A stretch of DNA of 64,000 bases from Allobosea sp. Root381. Lineage in GTDB: Bacteria; Pseudomonadota; Alphaproteobacteria; Rhizobiales; Beijerinckiaceae. A program made the translations under genes and the position numbers. Positions 49,693-59,128 of this stretch are shown here, in pieces. Where the stretch lies: NCBI RefSeq assembly GCF_001429395.1, contig NZ_LMJT01000041.1, positions 363,230 to 427,229 of the forward strand, written 5' to 3'. Within the stretch, counting starts at the first letter, position 1. Every line of letters starts with the position of its first letter. Below the pieces are notes generated by a model that was given only the letters and a program-made list of their open reading frames with translations, was not told where the DNA came from and did not search any database.

Positions 49693-50757
49693 TCACTTCT
49701 GCGCGAAGGAGAGCCAGCGCTTCTCGGCGGCCTCACCGGCCGGCGAGGTCCACCAGGCATAGGACATCAGGGCCTGAACCTTGGCGTTCTCCGGTGCGCT
49801 CGGCAGCTCGCCGACGCGGGCGGCCGGGATGACGCCGGTGTCGTAGGCCTTGGGGTTGGCCGGGCCGTAGTCGATATGCAGGGGCAGGTTCGCCTGGTGC
49901 ACCGGATCGACCGCCTCGTTGAGGAACTTGATCGCGGTGTTGAGGTTCGGCGCGCCCTTGAGCACGCAGAGCGAGGTGCTCTGCAGGATGCCCTGGTTGT
50001 AGGTGTAGGCGACCTTGGCACCCTCCTTGGTCAGCGCACTGATGCGGCCATTCCAGGCCATCACCATGTCGACCTCCCCGTCATTGAGGAGTTGGGCCGA
50101 TTGGGCACCGGAGGTCCACCACACCGTGATGTGCGGCTTGATCTCCTCGAGCTTCTTGAAAGCCCGGTCGACATCGAGCGGGTAGAGCTTGTCGGGGGCG
50201 ACGCCGTCGGCCATCAGCGCGGCCTCGAGCGTGGCGAGCGGGTGGTTACGCAGGGAGCGGCGGCCCGGGAATTTCTTCACGTCCCAGAAATCGGCCCAGG
50301 TCTTGGGAGCCGCCGCCGCGTCCGGGAACTTCTTCTGGCTGTAGCCGAGGACGCTGGAATAGAACTCGTAGGCGACCGACCAGTCGCTGCGATATTCGGC
50401 CGGCATCGCAGCAGCGTTCGGGATCTTGCTGAAGTCGAGCTTCTCGACGATGCCCTGCTCGCCGCCGCGCAGGCAGAAATTGGTGGCAACGTCGACGACG
50501 TCCCAGGTCGGCTTACCGGTCGCGACCTGCGAGCGCATGATCGGCCAAGCGTCGGGCACGCTGTCCTGGTTGATGGTGATGCCGAGTTTCTTGGCGCTCG
50601 GATCGAGGATCGCGACGGTCTGCGCCTTCTGATAGGCGCCGCCCTGCGAGACGAACATGATCTGCTCGGCGGCCTGTGCCGAGAGCGGACTCATCAGCGC
50701 CAGGGAGAGGCCCGCTGCGGCGCAGGCGCTACGGATTAACAGGCTTCGTTCCGTCAT
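49693..50757 (-). CDS. Polyamine-type ABC transporter substrate-binding protein (PotD-like)
   Basis: Periplasmic receptor of 354 aa with a signal peptide (LLIRSACAAAGLSLALMSPLSAQA, cleavage near residue 29). A cluster 2/PotD-type fold follows: QIMFVSQGGAYQKAQTV, PTWDVVDVATNF, WADFWDVKKFPGRRSL and DMVMAWNGR. It recognises the substrate for the PotB/PotC/PotA-like components. Related proteins bind polyamines, but similar ones bind opines, 2-aminoethylphosphonate or thiamine, so the ligand is open. It follows oxidase 2 by 37 bp. Confidence 0.9.
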   Translation of the reverse strand: MTERSLLIRSACAAAGLSLALMSPLSAQAAEQIMFVSQGGAYQKAQTVAILDPSAKKLGITINQDSVPDAWPIMRSQVATGKPTWDVVDVATNFCLRGGEQGIVEKLDFSKIPNAAAMPAEYRSDWSVAYEFYSSVLGYSQKKFPDAAAAPKTWADFWDVKKFPGRRSLRNHPLATLEAALMADGVAPDKLYPLDVDRAFKKLEEIKPHITVWWTSGAQSAQLLNDGEVDMVMAWNGRISALTKEGAKVAYTYNQGILQSTSLCVLKGAPNLNTAIKFLNEAVDPVHQANLPLHIDYGPANPKAYDTGVIPAARVGELPSAPENAKVQALMSYAWWTSPAGEAAEKRWLSFAQK

Positions 50758-50794
50758 GTGCTCTTCCCCTGTTGTTGGACCGGATCTTCGAAAG

Positions 50795-52108
50795 CTACCG
50801 TCCGATCGCGTCTAGAAACTGGTACCAGCCGGCGACCATGCGGACGGCCGGCTCTCGAAGCGGATAGAACGGGACGCGGCGCATGCGGGCAGCGTCGAGC
50901 AAGCCGACATCGGGCTGCTCGCCACGGGCGAAGGCGGCGAGGTAGCGCCCCATCAGACTGGACATCGCGACGCCGGCGCCATTGTAGCCCATCGCGACCA
51001 TGACGCGGTCGTCGACCGGGCCGACATGCGGCACGGAATCGAGCGTCATCGCGACGAGGCCGGACCAGCGATAGGCCAGCGGAACGTCGGCGAGTTGCGG
51101 GAAGATGCCGACCATCGCTTTCTGCAAGGCGCGAAAGGCGGCGGGCGAGTCGGCCTTCCCGAAGGCGCCGCGCCCACCGAAGATCACGCGGTCGTCGACC
51201 ATGCGGAACCAACGCATCATCCGCTTGGTCTCGGTATAGGTGCGCCGCGTGGGCATCACGCTCGCGGCGAGGTTCGGTGAGAGCGGCTCGGTGGCGATGA
51301 TGGCGCTGCGGAAGGGGATCAGCGTGCTCTGGTAGTCGCGCGTCGCCGGCGTCAGGTCCGAATAGCTGTTGGTGGCGATGATCGCCTGCTTGGCCCGGAC
51401 CGTGCCGCCCGGCGTCTCAATCAGCACGCCGTCGCGCTCGCGGCGCAGGCGCAGCGCCGGCGTCCCGGCATGGACTTGTATGCCGCGTGAGACCACGCCC
51501 TCGGCCAAGCCATGCAGATAGTTCAGTGGGTGGATGCCGCCCGAGCCGGCATTGAGCACGCCACCGACGAAGCCGGACGAGCCCGTCTCCTCCCGGACCT
51601 GCCCGGCATCGAGCACCGACATGGTGGTATCGCCGAGCTCGGCGCGCAGCCACTCGGCTTCCTTTACGGCGTAGGCCAGCGTCTCGTGATTATGTGCGGC
51701 TTTGACCTGGCCGGAGCGGGTGAGCTGCGCCGCTTCGATGCCGTAAAGCGAGACCAGTTCGGCGACGATGTCCGTCGCCTCGATGGCGATGTCGTACATC
51801 CGCCTCGCCATCGGCTTGCCGTGGGCGGCGGCGATGGCGGGGAAGGAGACGCGAAACTTGGCGGTGATCACGCCGCCATTGCGGCCGCTCGCGCCCCAGC
51901 CGGGCCGGTTGGCCTCCAGCACGATCGGCGCGAGCCCGCTCTCGGCGAGGTGATGCGCGGCGGAGAGGCCGGTATAGCCCGCGCCGATGATCGCGACATC
52001 GGCCTGGGTGTCGCCCTTGAGCGGCGGCAGCTCGCGCAGCGGCGCAGCCGTCGCGCTCCAGAGCGACGGCGCGGCTTCGAGCGACTGCCAGGCGGGCGCG
52101 GGGTTCAA
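50795..52108 (-). CDS. FAD-dependent oxidoreductase, PuuB/DAO family (oxidase 2)
   Basis: 437-aa flavoprotein of the same group as oxidase 1. The dinucleotide motif is VAIIGAGYTGLSAAHHLAES (about residues 38-57), followed by GWGASGRNGGVITAKF. The C-terminal FAD segment is MVAMGYNGAGVAMSSLMGR. It probably oxidises an imported amine or amino acid. It sits inside the importer operon, 4 bp after the HAD gene and 37 bp before the binding-protein gene, so uptake and first oxidation are co-expressed. Confidence 0.9.
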   Translation of the reverse strand: MNPAPAWQSLEAAPSLWSATAAPLRELPPLKGDTQADVAIIGAGYTGLSAAHHLAESGLAPIVLEANRPGWGASGRNGGVITAKFRVSFPAIAAAHGKPMARRMYDIAIEATDIVAELVSLYGIEAAQLTRSGQVKAAHNHETLAYAVKEAEWLRAELGDTTMSVLDAGQVREETGSSGFVGGVLNAGSGGIHPLNYLHGLAEGVVSRGIQVHAGTPALRLRRERDGVLIETPGGTVRAKQAIIATNSYSDLTPATRDYQSTLIPFRSAIIATEPLSPNLAASVMPTRRTYTETKRMMRWFRMVDDRVIFGGRGAFGKADSPAAFRALQKAMVGIFPQLADVPLAYRWSGLVAMTLDSVPHVGPVDDRVMVAMGYNGAGVAMSSLMGRYLAAFARGEQPDVGLLDAARMRRVPFYPLREPAVRMVAGWYQFLDAIGR

Positions 52109-52112
52109 GGCC

Positions 52113-52814
52113 TCAGGCCCCGGCCTCGACCGCGTCGGCGAGCGCCTTCAGCGTCGGGAAGTGGTAGTCCGGCTTCGTCAGCTCCGGCACGGCGGGCGTG
52201 CCGCCGAAACCCTTTTGGCCCTGGCGCCGCTCGATCCAGCAGGTGGTGTAGCCGAGCGACTTGGCGACGCCGATGTCGTGATACTGGCTCTGGGCGACAT
52301 GCAGGATCTCCTCCTGCTTGAAGCCATGGGCCGATTGCCGGCCGCGGTTGAAGGCGAAGAACAGCGGGTCCGGCTTGGGATGAACGGCCTCGTCGGCGGT
52401 GACGCTGTCGTGGAAGGGGTTGCCGAGCGTCTGCGAATAGAAGGTGAAGGTCGGGCGGTCGGCATTGGTCATGGCGACCAGCCGGAAATGCTTGCGCAGC
52501 CGGGCCAGCGCCGCGACCGAGTCCGGGAAGGCCGGATGCTGCAGGATGGCGTATTGGAAGGAGTCGGCCGAGGCCTCGTCGGCGGGCAGGCCGAGTTCCC
52601 TGGCGAGATGGAGATAGACATGCTTCATCGCCTCGCTGGACCGTTCGTAATGCTTGGCGCGGCCGTCGAGATAGGGCGCGAAGATCGCGTCGTCGCTGAG
52701 TTTCGCCGCGGCTGGGCCGCCGATGCGCCGGACGGCGTTGAGCACGCCGGTCTCGAAGTCGATCAGCGTGCCGACGACGTCGAATGTCAGAACCTTGAAA
52801 TCCTTGAGCGCCAT
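52113..52814 (-). CDS. HAD-superfamily hydrolase, haloacid-dehalogenase type II-like (HAD 1)
   Basis: 233-aa HAD with motif I FDVVGTLID (nucleophile D10-11 region), motif II AMTNADRPT and motif III KPDPLFF, with a helical cap between motifs I and II. The family is annotated as L-2-haloacid dehalogenase type II, but many members act on phosphates or are of unknown function. Its place between potA and oxidase 2 in the importer operon suggests that it acts on a product or substrate of that route. It is 26 bp after potA. Confidence 0.87.
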   Translation of the reverse strand: MALKDFKVLTFDVVGTLIDFETGVLNAVRRIGGPAAAKLSDDAIFAPYLDGRAKHYERSSEAMKHVYLHLARELGLPADEASADSFQYAILQHPAFPDSVAALARLRKHFRLVAMTNADRPTFTFYSQTLGNPFHDSVTADEAVHPKPDPLFFAFNRGRQSAHGFKQEEILHVAQSQYHDIGVAKSLGYTTCWIERRQGQKGFGGTPAVPELTKPDYHFPTLKALADAVEAGA

Positions 52815-52840
52815 GGCGGGCTTCCGTTGATGGTCTGGGG

Positions 52841-53929
<1,089 letters not shown>

Positions 53930-53997
53930 GCTCTTCTCCCGTCGGCATACAGCGACACCGCGCAAGCGCGTGGGCAAAGACCGATCTCGGACCCGAC

Positions 53998-54014
53998 CAT
54001 AAGCTGTTCTTATG
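53998..54014. promoter_or_regulatory. LysR-type operator (T-N11-A box) in the potA/lysR gap
   Basis: CATAAG - 5 nt - CTTATG is a perfect inverted repeat containing ATAAG-N5-CTTAT, which satisfies the T-N11-A rule of LysR-regulator boxes. It lies between the divergent potA operon and the lysR gene at 54161. GGCAATTGCC at 54121-54130 is a second palindrome near the lysR start. Confidence 0.65.
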
Positions 54015-54160
54015 ATCGGCATGCCGGTTCGACGGTCCGCCCGGCGGCGCGAACCTCTGTGGGATCGTCGCCGCAAGCTGCATTTGACTGGCATCATCAA
54101 ACGGGATTTTCGCCGGCTACGGCAATTGCCAAATAATCAGTCGAAGCATAACTTCATGTA

Positions 54161-55111
54161 ATGTCTGACCTGCGCCGGATGGTGTCTTCCAGCAACGCGC
54201 TCTTCGTCTTCGAGGCGGCGGCGCGCAGTGGAAGTTTCACGCGGGCGGCGGACGAACTGAACGTCACCCAGCCCGCCGTCAGCCGAATGCTGTCGCGCTT
54301 CGAAAGCTATCTGGGCTTGCGCCTGTTCGAGCGCGGCGGAAAGGGCGCCGTGCTGACGCCCGAGGGCGAAATTCTCTATCGACGCGTCGCGGATGGCTTC
54401 CGCAGCATCGAAGCAGGCTTGCGCGAGGTGGAACAGCTGCGTGGCGGCAAGGAGACCGTGACGATCTCGGTCTCCTCCGCCTTCACCACGCATTGGCTGA
54501 TGCCGCGCATGGACCGCTTCCAGCAGCGCTTCCCGAGCGTCGATCTGCGCTTCCAGATGATCGCCGGCTCGCTGCGCGGTGCCGTCGAGAACGTCGATCT
54601 CGGCATGCGGTTCGTCGTCGCCGACGAGCCTGTTCCGGCCGAGGCTCTTGTGGTTCGCGAAGTCATGCTGCCGGTCTGCAGCCCCGGCTATCGCTGCGAG
54701 CCGGGCGCGGCCGAGTCGGCAGCCGGCGGCAACACGGTGATCCAGCTCACCGATTCCCCGACCGACTGGGCGAGCCTTTACGCCCCCTTCGACACGGGGC
54801 GTTCCGGCCCGGTCAAGGCGCTGACCTTCTCGGACTACGCCGTGGTGGTGCAGGCGGCGCTTCTGGGACAGGGCATCGCCTTCGGCTGGATCACCGTCGT
54901 CGCCCATGCCCTGATGTCGGGAGCGCTGGTTCCGGCAGCAGACCGCCTGACCATCGGCGAGCGGCTCTGCGTGCTGATGACGCCGCGCAACCGCCCGGCC
55001 CGGCCGATCGTGCGCGATATCCGCAGCTGGATCATCGCGGAACTGCGCAGCGAGATCGCGGCGATCGACCGGCTGCATCCGGGGCTGGGGCTGAGGAAGG
55101 CGGTGGGGTGA
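54161..55111 (+). CDS. LysR-family regulator, GcvA-like
   Basis: 316-aa regulator: winged helix residues 14-75 (SGSFTRAADELNVTQPAVSRML) and an effector-binding domain with LGMRFVVADEPVPAE and FGWITVVAHALM. The N-terminal form SNALFVFEAAARSGSFTRAA is typical of the GcvA/AmpR group. It is divergent from the potA operon and next to a perfect LysR-type box, so it is probably its activator, with the imported amine or an oxidation product as ligand. A ribosome-binding site is not obvious before the ATG. Confidence 0.9.
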   Translation: MSDLRRMVSSSNALFVFEAAARSGSFTRAADELNVTQPAVSRMLSRFESYLGLRLFERGGKGAVLTPEGEILYRRVADGFRSIEAGLREVEQLRGGKETVTISVSSAFTTHWLMPRMDRFQQRFPSVDLRFQMIAGSLRGAVENVDLGMRFVVADEPVPAEALVVREVMLPVCSPGYRCEPGAAESAAGGNTVIQLTDSPTDWASLYAPFDTGRSGPVKALTFSDYAVVVQAALLGQGIAFGWITVVAHALMSGALVPAADRLTIGERLCVLMTPRNRPARPIVRDIRSWIIAELRSEIAAIDRLHPGLGLRKAVG

Positions 55112-55142
55112 GCCTGCCTCCTGCGTCGTTGATCACCCTCGC

Positions 55143-55286
55143 CGTCATTCCGGGGCGGGCCAAAGGCCCGAGCCGGAACCCATGGAAACCGCAGCGCCAG
55201 GCCGAGGTGCGGCGCCCGATCACTTTTTCCTGCCGGTGCAGCGGTTATGGGTTCCGGGCCCGCCCTGCGGGCGCCCCGGAATGACG
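55143..55286. repeat. Palindromic intergenic repeat, copy 6 (long)
   Basis: 144-bp element bounded by CGTCATTCCGGGGCGGGC and GCGCCCCGGAATGACG, with inner arms GAGCCGGAACCCATGG and GGGTTCCGGGCCCGCC. It lies between the converging lysR and aldehyde dehydrogenase genes, about 30 bp from each stop. Confidence 0.7.
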
Positions 55287-55315
55287 GCGTAGCTCCGTGA
55301 ACGGGCGTTGCCCGC

Positions 55316-56785
55316 TCATCCGCCGATGTCGATCAGCACCGTCTTGTGCCTGAGATTGGCTTCGACCGCCTGGCGGCCGAGATCCTTGCCGATGCCGGAG
55401 CTCTTGTAGCCGCCGGTCGGCAGGATGAAGTCGAGCGTGCGGCTGTAGCGGTTGATCCAGACCGTGCCAGCCTTCAGCGCCCGCATCGCCCGCAAGGCCC
55501 GGCCGAGATCGGCGGTGTAGACGCCGGCAGCGAGGCCGTATTCGGGATGGTCGGCGAGCGCAAAACCCTCCGCCTCGCCGTCGAAGGCCTGGATCGTCAG
55601 CACCGGGCCGAACACCTCCTCGCGCACGGCGGCCGTCTCGGCGGTGACCCCGGCTAGCAGCGTCGGCTGGTAGAAGGCGCCGTTATGACCTTCGATGCGC
55701 CCACCGCCAAGCAGGCATTCCGCGCCCTGCCGATGGCTCTCGGCCAGGATGCGGTCGATGCGCCGGGCCTGAATCTCCGAGATGATCGGGGCGAAGCCGG
55801 TCGCGGCCTTCCAGGTTGGGCCGGGCGTCACGGTCGAAAGCTTCGCCTTCAGCCGGTCGACCAGCTCGGCCATGACCGGGCGCTGCACGATCAGCCGGGA
55901 GCCGGCGACGCAGGCTTGGCCGGCATTGGCGAGGAGCGAGCCGGCGATGCAGGATGCGGCCTTCTCCAAATCGGCATCGGCGAAGACGAGCTGCGGGCTT
56001 TTTCCCCCGAGCTCCAGCGTCACCGGCTTGATGCCGCTCTCGGCGGCGGCCTTCATCACCGCGACGCCGGTGCGGGTCGAGCCGGTGAAGGAGAGCTTGG
56101 CGATGCTCGCGTGGCGCGAGAGCGCGTCGCCCGTCACCGCACCCGTACCCTGCACGACGTTGAAGATGCCGGCGGGAATGCCGGCCGCGACCGCGAGCTC
56201 GGCCAGCCGCACGGTGGAGAACGGCGTCAGCTCCGAAGGTTTCAGCACGATCGCGTTGCCGGCGGCGAGCGCCGGGCCGACCTTCCAGGAGGCCATGCTG
56301 AGCGGGAAGTTCCACGGCGTGATCGCGCCGACGACGCCATAGGGCTCGGAGACGATCATGCCGAGCTGGTCGCTGCGGGTCGCCGCGACATCGCCGCCGA
56401 GCTTGTCGGCCCATTCCGAAAAGAAGCGGATACCCTCCGCCACGCTCGCGACATCGCCGGTCACGGCCTGGGCGATCGGGCGGGTCGAGCCCAGTGCCTC
56501 GAGGCGGCCGAGCTCCTCGGCCCGCTCCTCGATCAGATCCGCCCAGCGGCGCATCGCCCTCGCTCGGTCGCGCGGCGGCCGCGTCGCCCAGCCGCTCTCC
56601 GCCACGGCCTGCGTCGCGTTTGTAACGGCGCGATCCACCACCTCGACCGAGGCGACGGGCAGTTCAGCGTAGTCGACGAGATCGGACGGGCGGGCGACCG
56701 CGATGCGCTCGCCCTCCGCCACGACCGTGCCGCCGATATAGTGCCCGCTGGCGAAGGTGATCGAGTCCGGCGCAAAATCGGCCAT
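55316..56785 (-). CDS. Aldehyde dehydrogenase (NAD-type)
   Basis: 489-aa enzyme of the ALDH superfamily with all catalytic residues: N159 (TPWNFP), K182 (VLKPSE), E258 (LELGGKSP) and C292 (NAGQACVAGSR). It oxidises an aldehyde, probably a product of the neighbouring amine oxidases, to its carboxylate. Relatives act on gamma-aminobutyraldehyde-type and betaine-type aldehydes (PuuC/BetB group); the substrate is inferred. The start at 56785 follows the HAD 2 stop by 4 bp, so the two are an operon. It lies at the 3' end of the minus-strand set. Confidence 0.93.
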   Translation of the reverse strand: MADFAPDSITFASGHYIGGTVVAEGERIAVARPSDLVDYAELPVASVEVVDRAVTNATQAVAESGWATRPPRDRARAMRRWADLIEERAEELGRLEALGSTRPIAQAVTGDVASVAEGIRFFSEWADKLGGDVAATRSDQLGMIVSEPYGVVGAITPWNFPLSMASWKVGPALAAGNAIVLKPSELTPFSTVRLAELAVAAGIPAGIFNVVQGTGAVTGDALSRHASIAKLSFTGSTRTGVAVMKAAAESGIKPVTLELGGKSPQLVFADADLEKAASCIAGSLLANAGQACVAGSRLIVQRPVMAELVDRLKAKLSTVTPGPTWKAATGFAPIISEIQARRIDRILAESHRQGAECLLGGGRIEGHNGAFYQPTLLAGVTAETAAVREEVFGPVLTIQAFDGEAEGFALADHPEYGLAAGVYTADLGRALRAMRALKAGTVWINRYSRTLDFILPTGGYKSSGIGKDLGRQAVEANLRHKTVLIDIGG

Positions 56786-56789
56786 GGCG

Positions 56790-57458
56790 TCAGAGCCCGA
56801 CCAGGCCGGGCAGTCCGCCGATATCCTTGATCTCGGTATAGCCGTAATAGGGGTTCTCCGGCTCATGTCCGCGGTTCACCCAGACGCGCTTGCCGATCTT
56901 CATGTCGTGCGCGGTCATCAGGTCGTAGCGGAAGCTCGACGAGCAGTGCATCACGTCCTGCGGCCCGCAGCCGAGCTGGTCGAACATGTACTCGAAAGCC
57001 TGCATGCGTGGTTTGTAGGCCTTCGCTTCCTCCGCCGTATAAGCCGCATGGAAGGGCGCCCCGAGCTTCGCGACCGAATGCGGGATCAGGTTGGTCATGG
57101 AGTTGGAGAGGACGACGAGCGGAATCTCCTTCGCCACCTTGGCGAGCCCGGCCGGCGTATCGGGATGCGGCCCCCAGCTCGGTATCTCGTCGATGATGCG
57201 CTGCGCGTCGGCGGGGTCGTAGGCGAAGCCGTGCAGCTTGCAGGTCCGCTCGACGGCGTTGCGCACGACGTCCTGATAGGGTTTCCAGGGTCCGAGGACC
57301 TCGTCGAGCCGGTAGGCGCTGAAATCGGCGACGAAGGCGTCCATCTGTTCCGGCGTCAGGCGAGCCGAGTAGACGCGGCGCGCAGCCGGGCCCATCTCGA
57401 AATTGATCAGGGTGCCGTAGCAGTCGAAGGTGATGAATTTCGGCCGCCAGGTGCTCAT
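56790..57458 (-). CDS. HAD-superfamily hydrolase, haloacid-dehalogenase type II-like (HAD 2)
   Basis: 222-aa HAD with motif I FDCYGTLINFE (nucleophile in the first aspartate, about residue 11), motif II VLSNSMTN and motif III region KPRMQAFEY, plus SSSFRYDLMTAHDMK, the family C-terminal motif. It is a distant relative of HAD 1 in the importer operon. Its gene precedes the aldehyde dehydrogenase by 4 bp and follows oxidase 3 by 155 bp. Substrate unknown; a dehalogenase activity is only the family name. Confidence 0.87.
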   Translation of the reverse strand: MSTWRPKFITFDCYGTLINFEMGPAARRVYSARLTPEQMDAFVADFSAYRLDEVLGPWKPYQDVVRNAVERTCKLHGFAYDPADAQRIIDEIPSWGPHPDTPAGLAKVAKEIPLVVLSNSMTNLIPHSVAKLGAPFHAAYTAEEAKAYKPRMQAFEYMFDQLGCGPQDVMHCSSSFRYDLMTAHDMKIGKRVWVNRGHEPENPYYGYTEIKDIGGLPGLVGL

Positions 57459-57613
57459 CGTTGCGCTCGCTCGTTGGAAGGCGGCAGGCCGCCGATGAGG
57501 CAAGCCTAGCCGCGTCCACCGGCGAGCGCCGCGCAATTGCGGGCGAAACGCCCAAGATTATGCCGATGAGGCAGGTCCCGGCAGCATGGATTGCCGTGCC
57601 GCCATTGCTGTTC

Positions 57614-58936
57614 TCAGAACTCGCCGACCTCGCCCTGCGAGCCGTCGAGCAGGCGCGAATGGCGGAAGGGGCGCGGGTCGACGATCGGCGTGTCGCCGGT
57701 CGCGAGGTCGGCCGCGAGATGCCCGGCGCCCGGTCCAAGGCCGAAGCCGTGGCCGCTGAGGCCGGCCGCGAGCACGAGGCCCTGCAGCCCGACGGTCGGC
57801 GAGATCACCGGCACGGCATCCGGCGTCGAGTCGATATAGCTCGCCCAGCTTTCGCGAACCGCGACATTGCGCAGGGCCGGGACGAGCGCATGAGCGCGCG
57901 CCAGCAGCGTGGCCAGTGCCTTGCGGCTCGGCGCCGGATCGAGCACGCGGATACGCTCGAACGGCGTCTCCTTGTCCAGCGACCAGCTTCCGAGCGCCTC
58001 CGGCCCGTTGAAGAAGGAGGAGCCGATACCGAACTCGACCGCCTTCAGGCGCTTCATGAACATCGGCATGAACTGGCGGGCATAGCGGATGCCCTGCGGC
58101 GTCAGTTCCAGCGTGCCCTTGCCGCTGATGGCGATGGTGTAGCTGCCGTCGATGCGGCGCGTCAGCGCGATTTCGGGCGTGTAGAAGGCGTCGAGCCAGT
58201 CCGGCGCGACCTCGGTGCGCAGGCTGGTCGAGCGGATGCTGGCCTGCGGGAAGACAACGCCATGATGGCGGCAGAAGCCCGAGGCCCAGGCGCCGCCGGA
58301 GAGGATGACCGAGCCGGTCCGGATCGAGCCCTTTTCCGTGACCACGCCGGTCACGGCGCCATTGATGACGTCGAGGCCGCGCGCGGCGCAGCCCTGGTGG
58401 ATCGTGGCCCCGTGCTTGCGAGCGCCGAGCGCGAGGACGGGAGCGGCGAGCGCCGGTTCCGCCTTGCCGTCGGTGAAGGAATGCACGCCGCCGAGCCATT
58501 CACGCCCCGTGCCGGCGGTCATGGCCGCGGCCTCTGTGCCGGTGAGCATGCGCGTCTCGACGCCGAACTGCTTCGCCGTCTCGCGCCAGCGCTCCCATTG
58601 CGCGATCTGCGCGGCGTCGTTGCTGGCGTAGACCAGGCCGCAGCGCCGGAAGCCGAGATCCTCGCCGATCTCGGCGGCGAAGCCGTCCCACAGCTCCATC
58701 GAGCGGATCGCCAGCGGCAATTCGCGCGCGTCGCGGTTCTGCTGCCGGCACCAGCCCCAGTTGCGGCTCGACTGCTCGCCGCCGACCACGCCCTTCTCGA
58801 CCAGCGCTACCGAGCGGCCGCGCTTCGCCAGGAAATAGGCGGCGGCAGCACCGACGATGCCACCGCCGATGACGACGACATCGACTTCCGCCGGCAGGCG
58901 CGCATCGCTTTCGATGGGCTTGATGGTCGGGCTCAT
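57614..58936 (-). CDS. FAD-dependent oxidoreductase, sarcosine-oxidase/DadA-like (oxidase 3)
   Basis: 440-aa DAO-superfamily flavoprotein. The dinucleotide motif is VVVIGGGIVGAAAAYFLAK (about residues 20-38), followed by EQSSRNWGWCRQQNRD near 54-69. This signature differs from oxidases 1 and 2 but is shared exactly with oxidase 4. The C-terminal FAD motif is LAAGLSGHGFGLGPGAG. It probably oxidises an N-substituted amino acid or amine. The start at 58936 (MSPTIKPIES) has GGAGA upstream. It lies between a palindromic repeat and HAD 2. Confidence 0.9.
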   Translation of the reverse strand: MSPTIKPIESDARLPAEVDVVVIGGGIVGAAAAYFLAKRGRSVALVEKGVVGGEQSSRNWGWCRQQNRDARELPLAIRSMELWDGFAAEIGEDLGFRRCGLVYASNDAAQIAQWERWRETAKQFGVETRMLTGTEAAAMTAGTGREWLGGVHSFTDGKAEPALAAPVLALGARKHGATIHQGCAARGLDVINGAVTGVVTEKGSIRTGSVILSGGAWASGFCRHHGVVFPQASIRSTSLRTEVAPDWLDAFYTPEIALTRRIDGSYTIAISGKGTLELTPQGIRYARQFMPMFMKRLKAVEFGIGSSFFNGPEALGSWSLDKETPFERIRVLDPAPSRKALATLLARAHALVPALRNVAVRESWASYIDSTPDAVPVISPTVGLQGLVLAAGLSGHGFGLGPGAGHLAADLATGDTPIVDPRPFRHSRLLDGSQGEVGEF

Positions 58937-58974
58937 GCAGGGTCTCCGGCGGCAAAGCGGCAGGCCACACGGGC

Positions 58975-59062
58975 CGTCATTGCGAGCGCAGCTAAGCAAT
59001 CCAGTCTCGTAGAGCTCTACGTCACCCTGGATTGCTTCGTCGCTGCGCTCCTCGCAATGACG
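58975..59062. repeat. Palindromic intergenic repeat, copy 7 (same type as copy 1)
   Basis: Bounded by CGTCATTGCGAGCG and CGCTCCTCGCAATGACG, with inner TAAGCAATCCAG / CTGGATTGCTT-type arms. It matches copy 1 at 3557-3645 in length, ends and inner arms, and lies between oxidase 3 and the amidase. Confidence 0.85.
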
Positions 59063-59128
59063 GTCGCGAACCGTCGAGGCCGTCTCTAGACCGGCGTGCC
59101 TTGCCTGCCTTGGATTAAATACGCGCCT

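Noticed and set aside
58975..59062. Insertion-sequence terminal repeats
   Set aside because: No transposase frame lies between or beside the palindromic copies and no target duplication was seen; the REP-like reading fits better.
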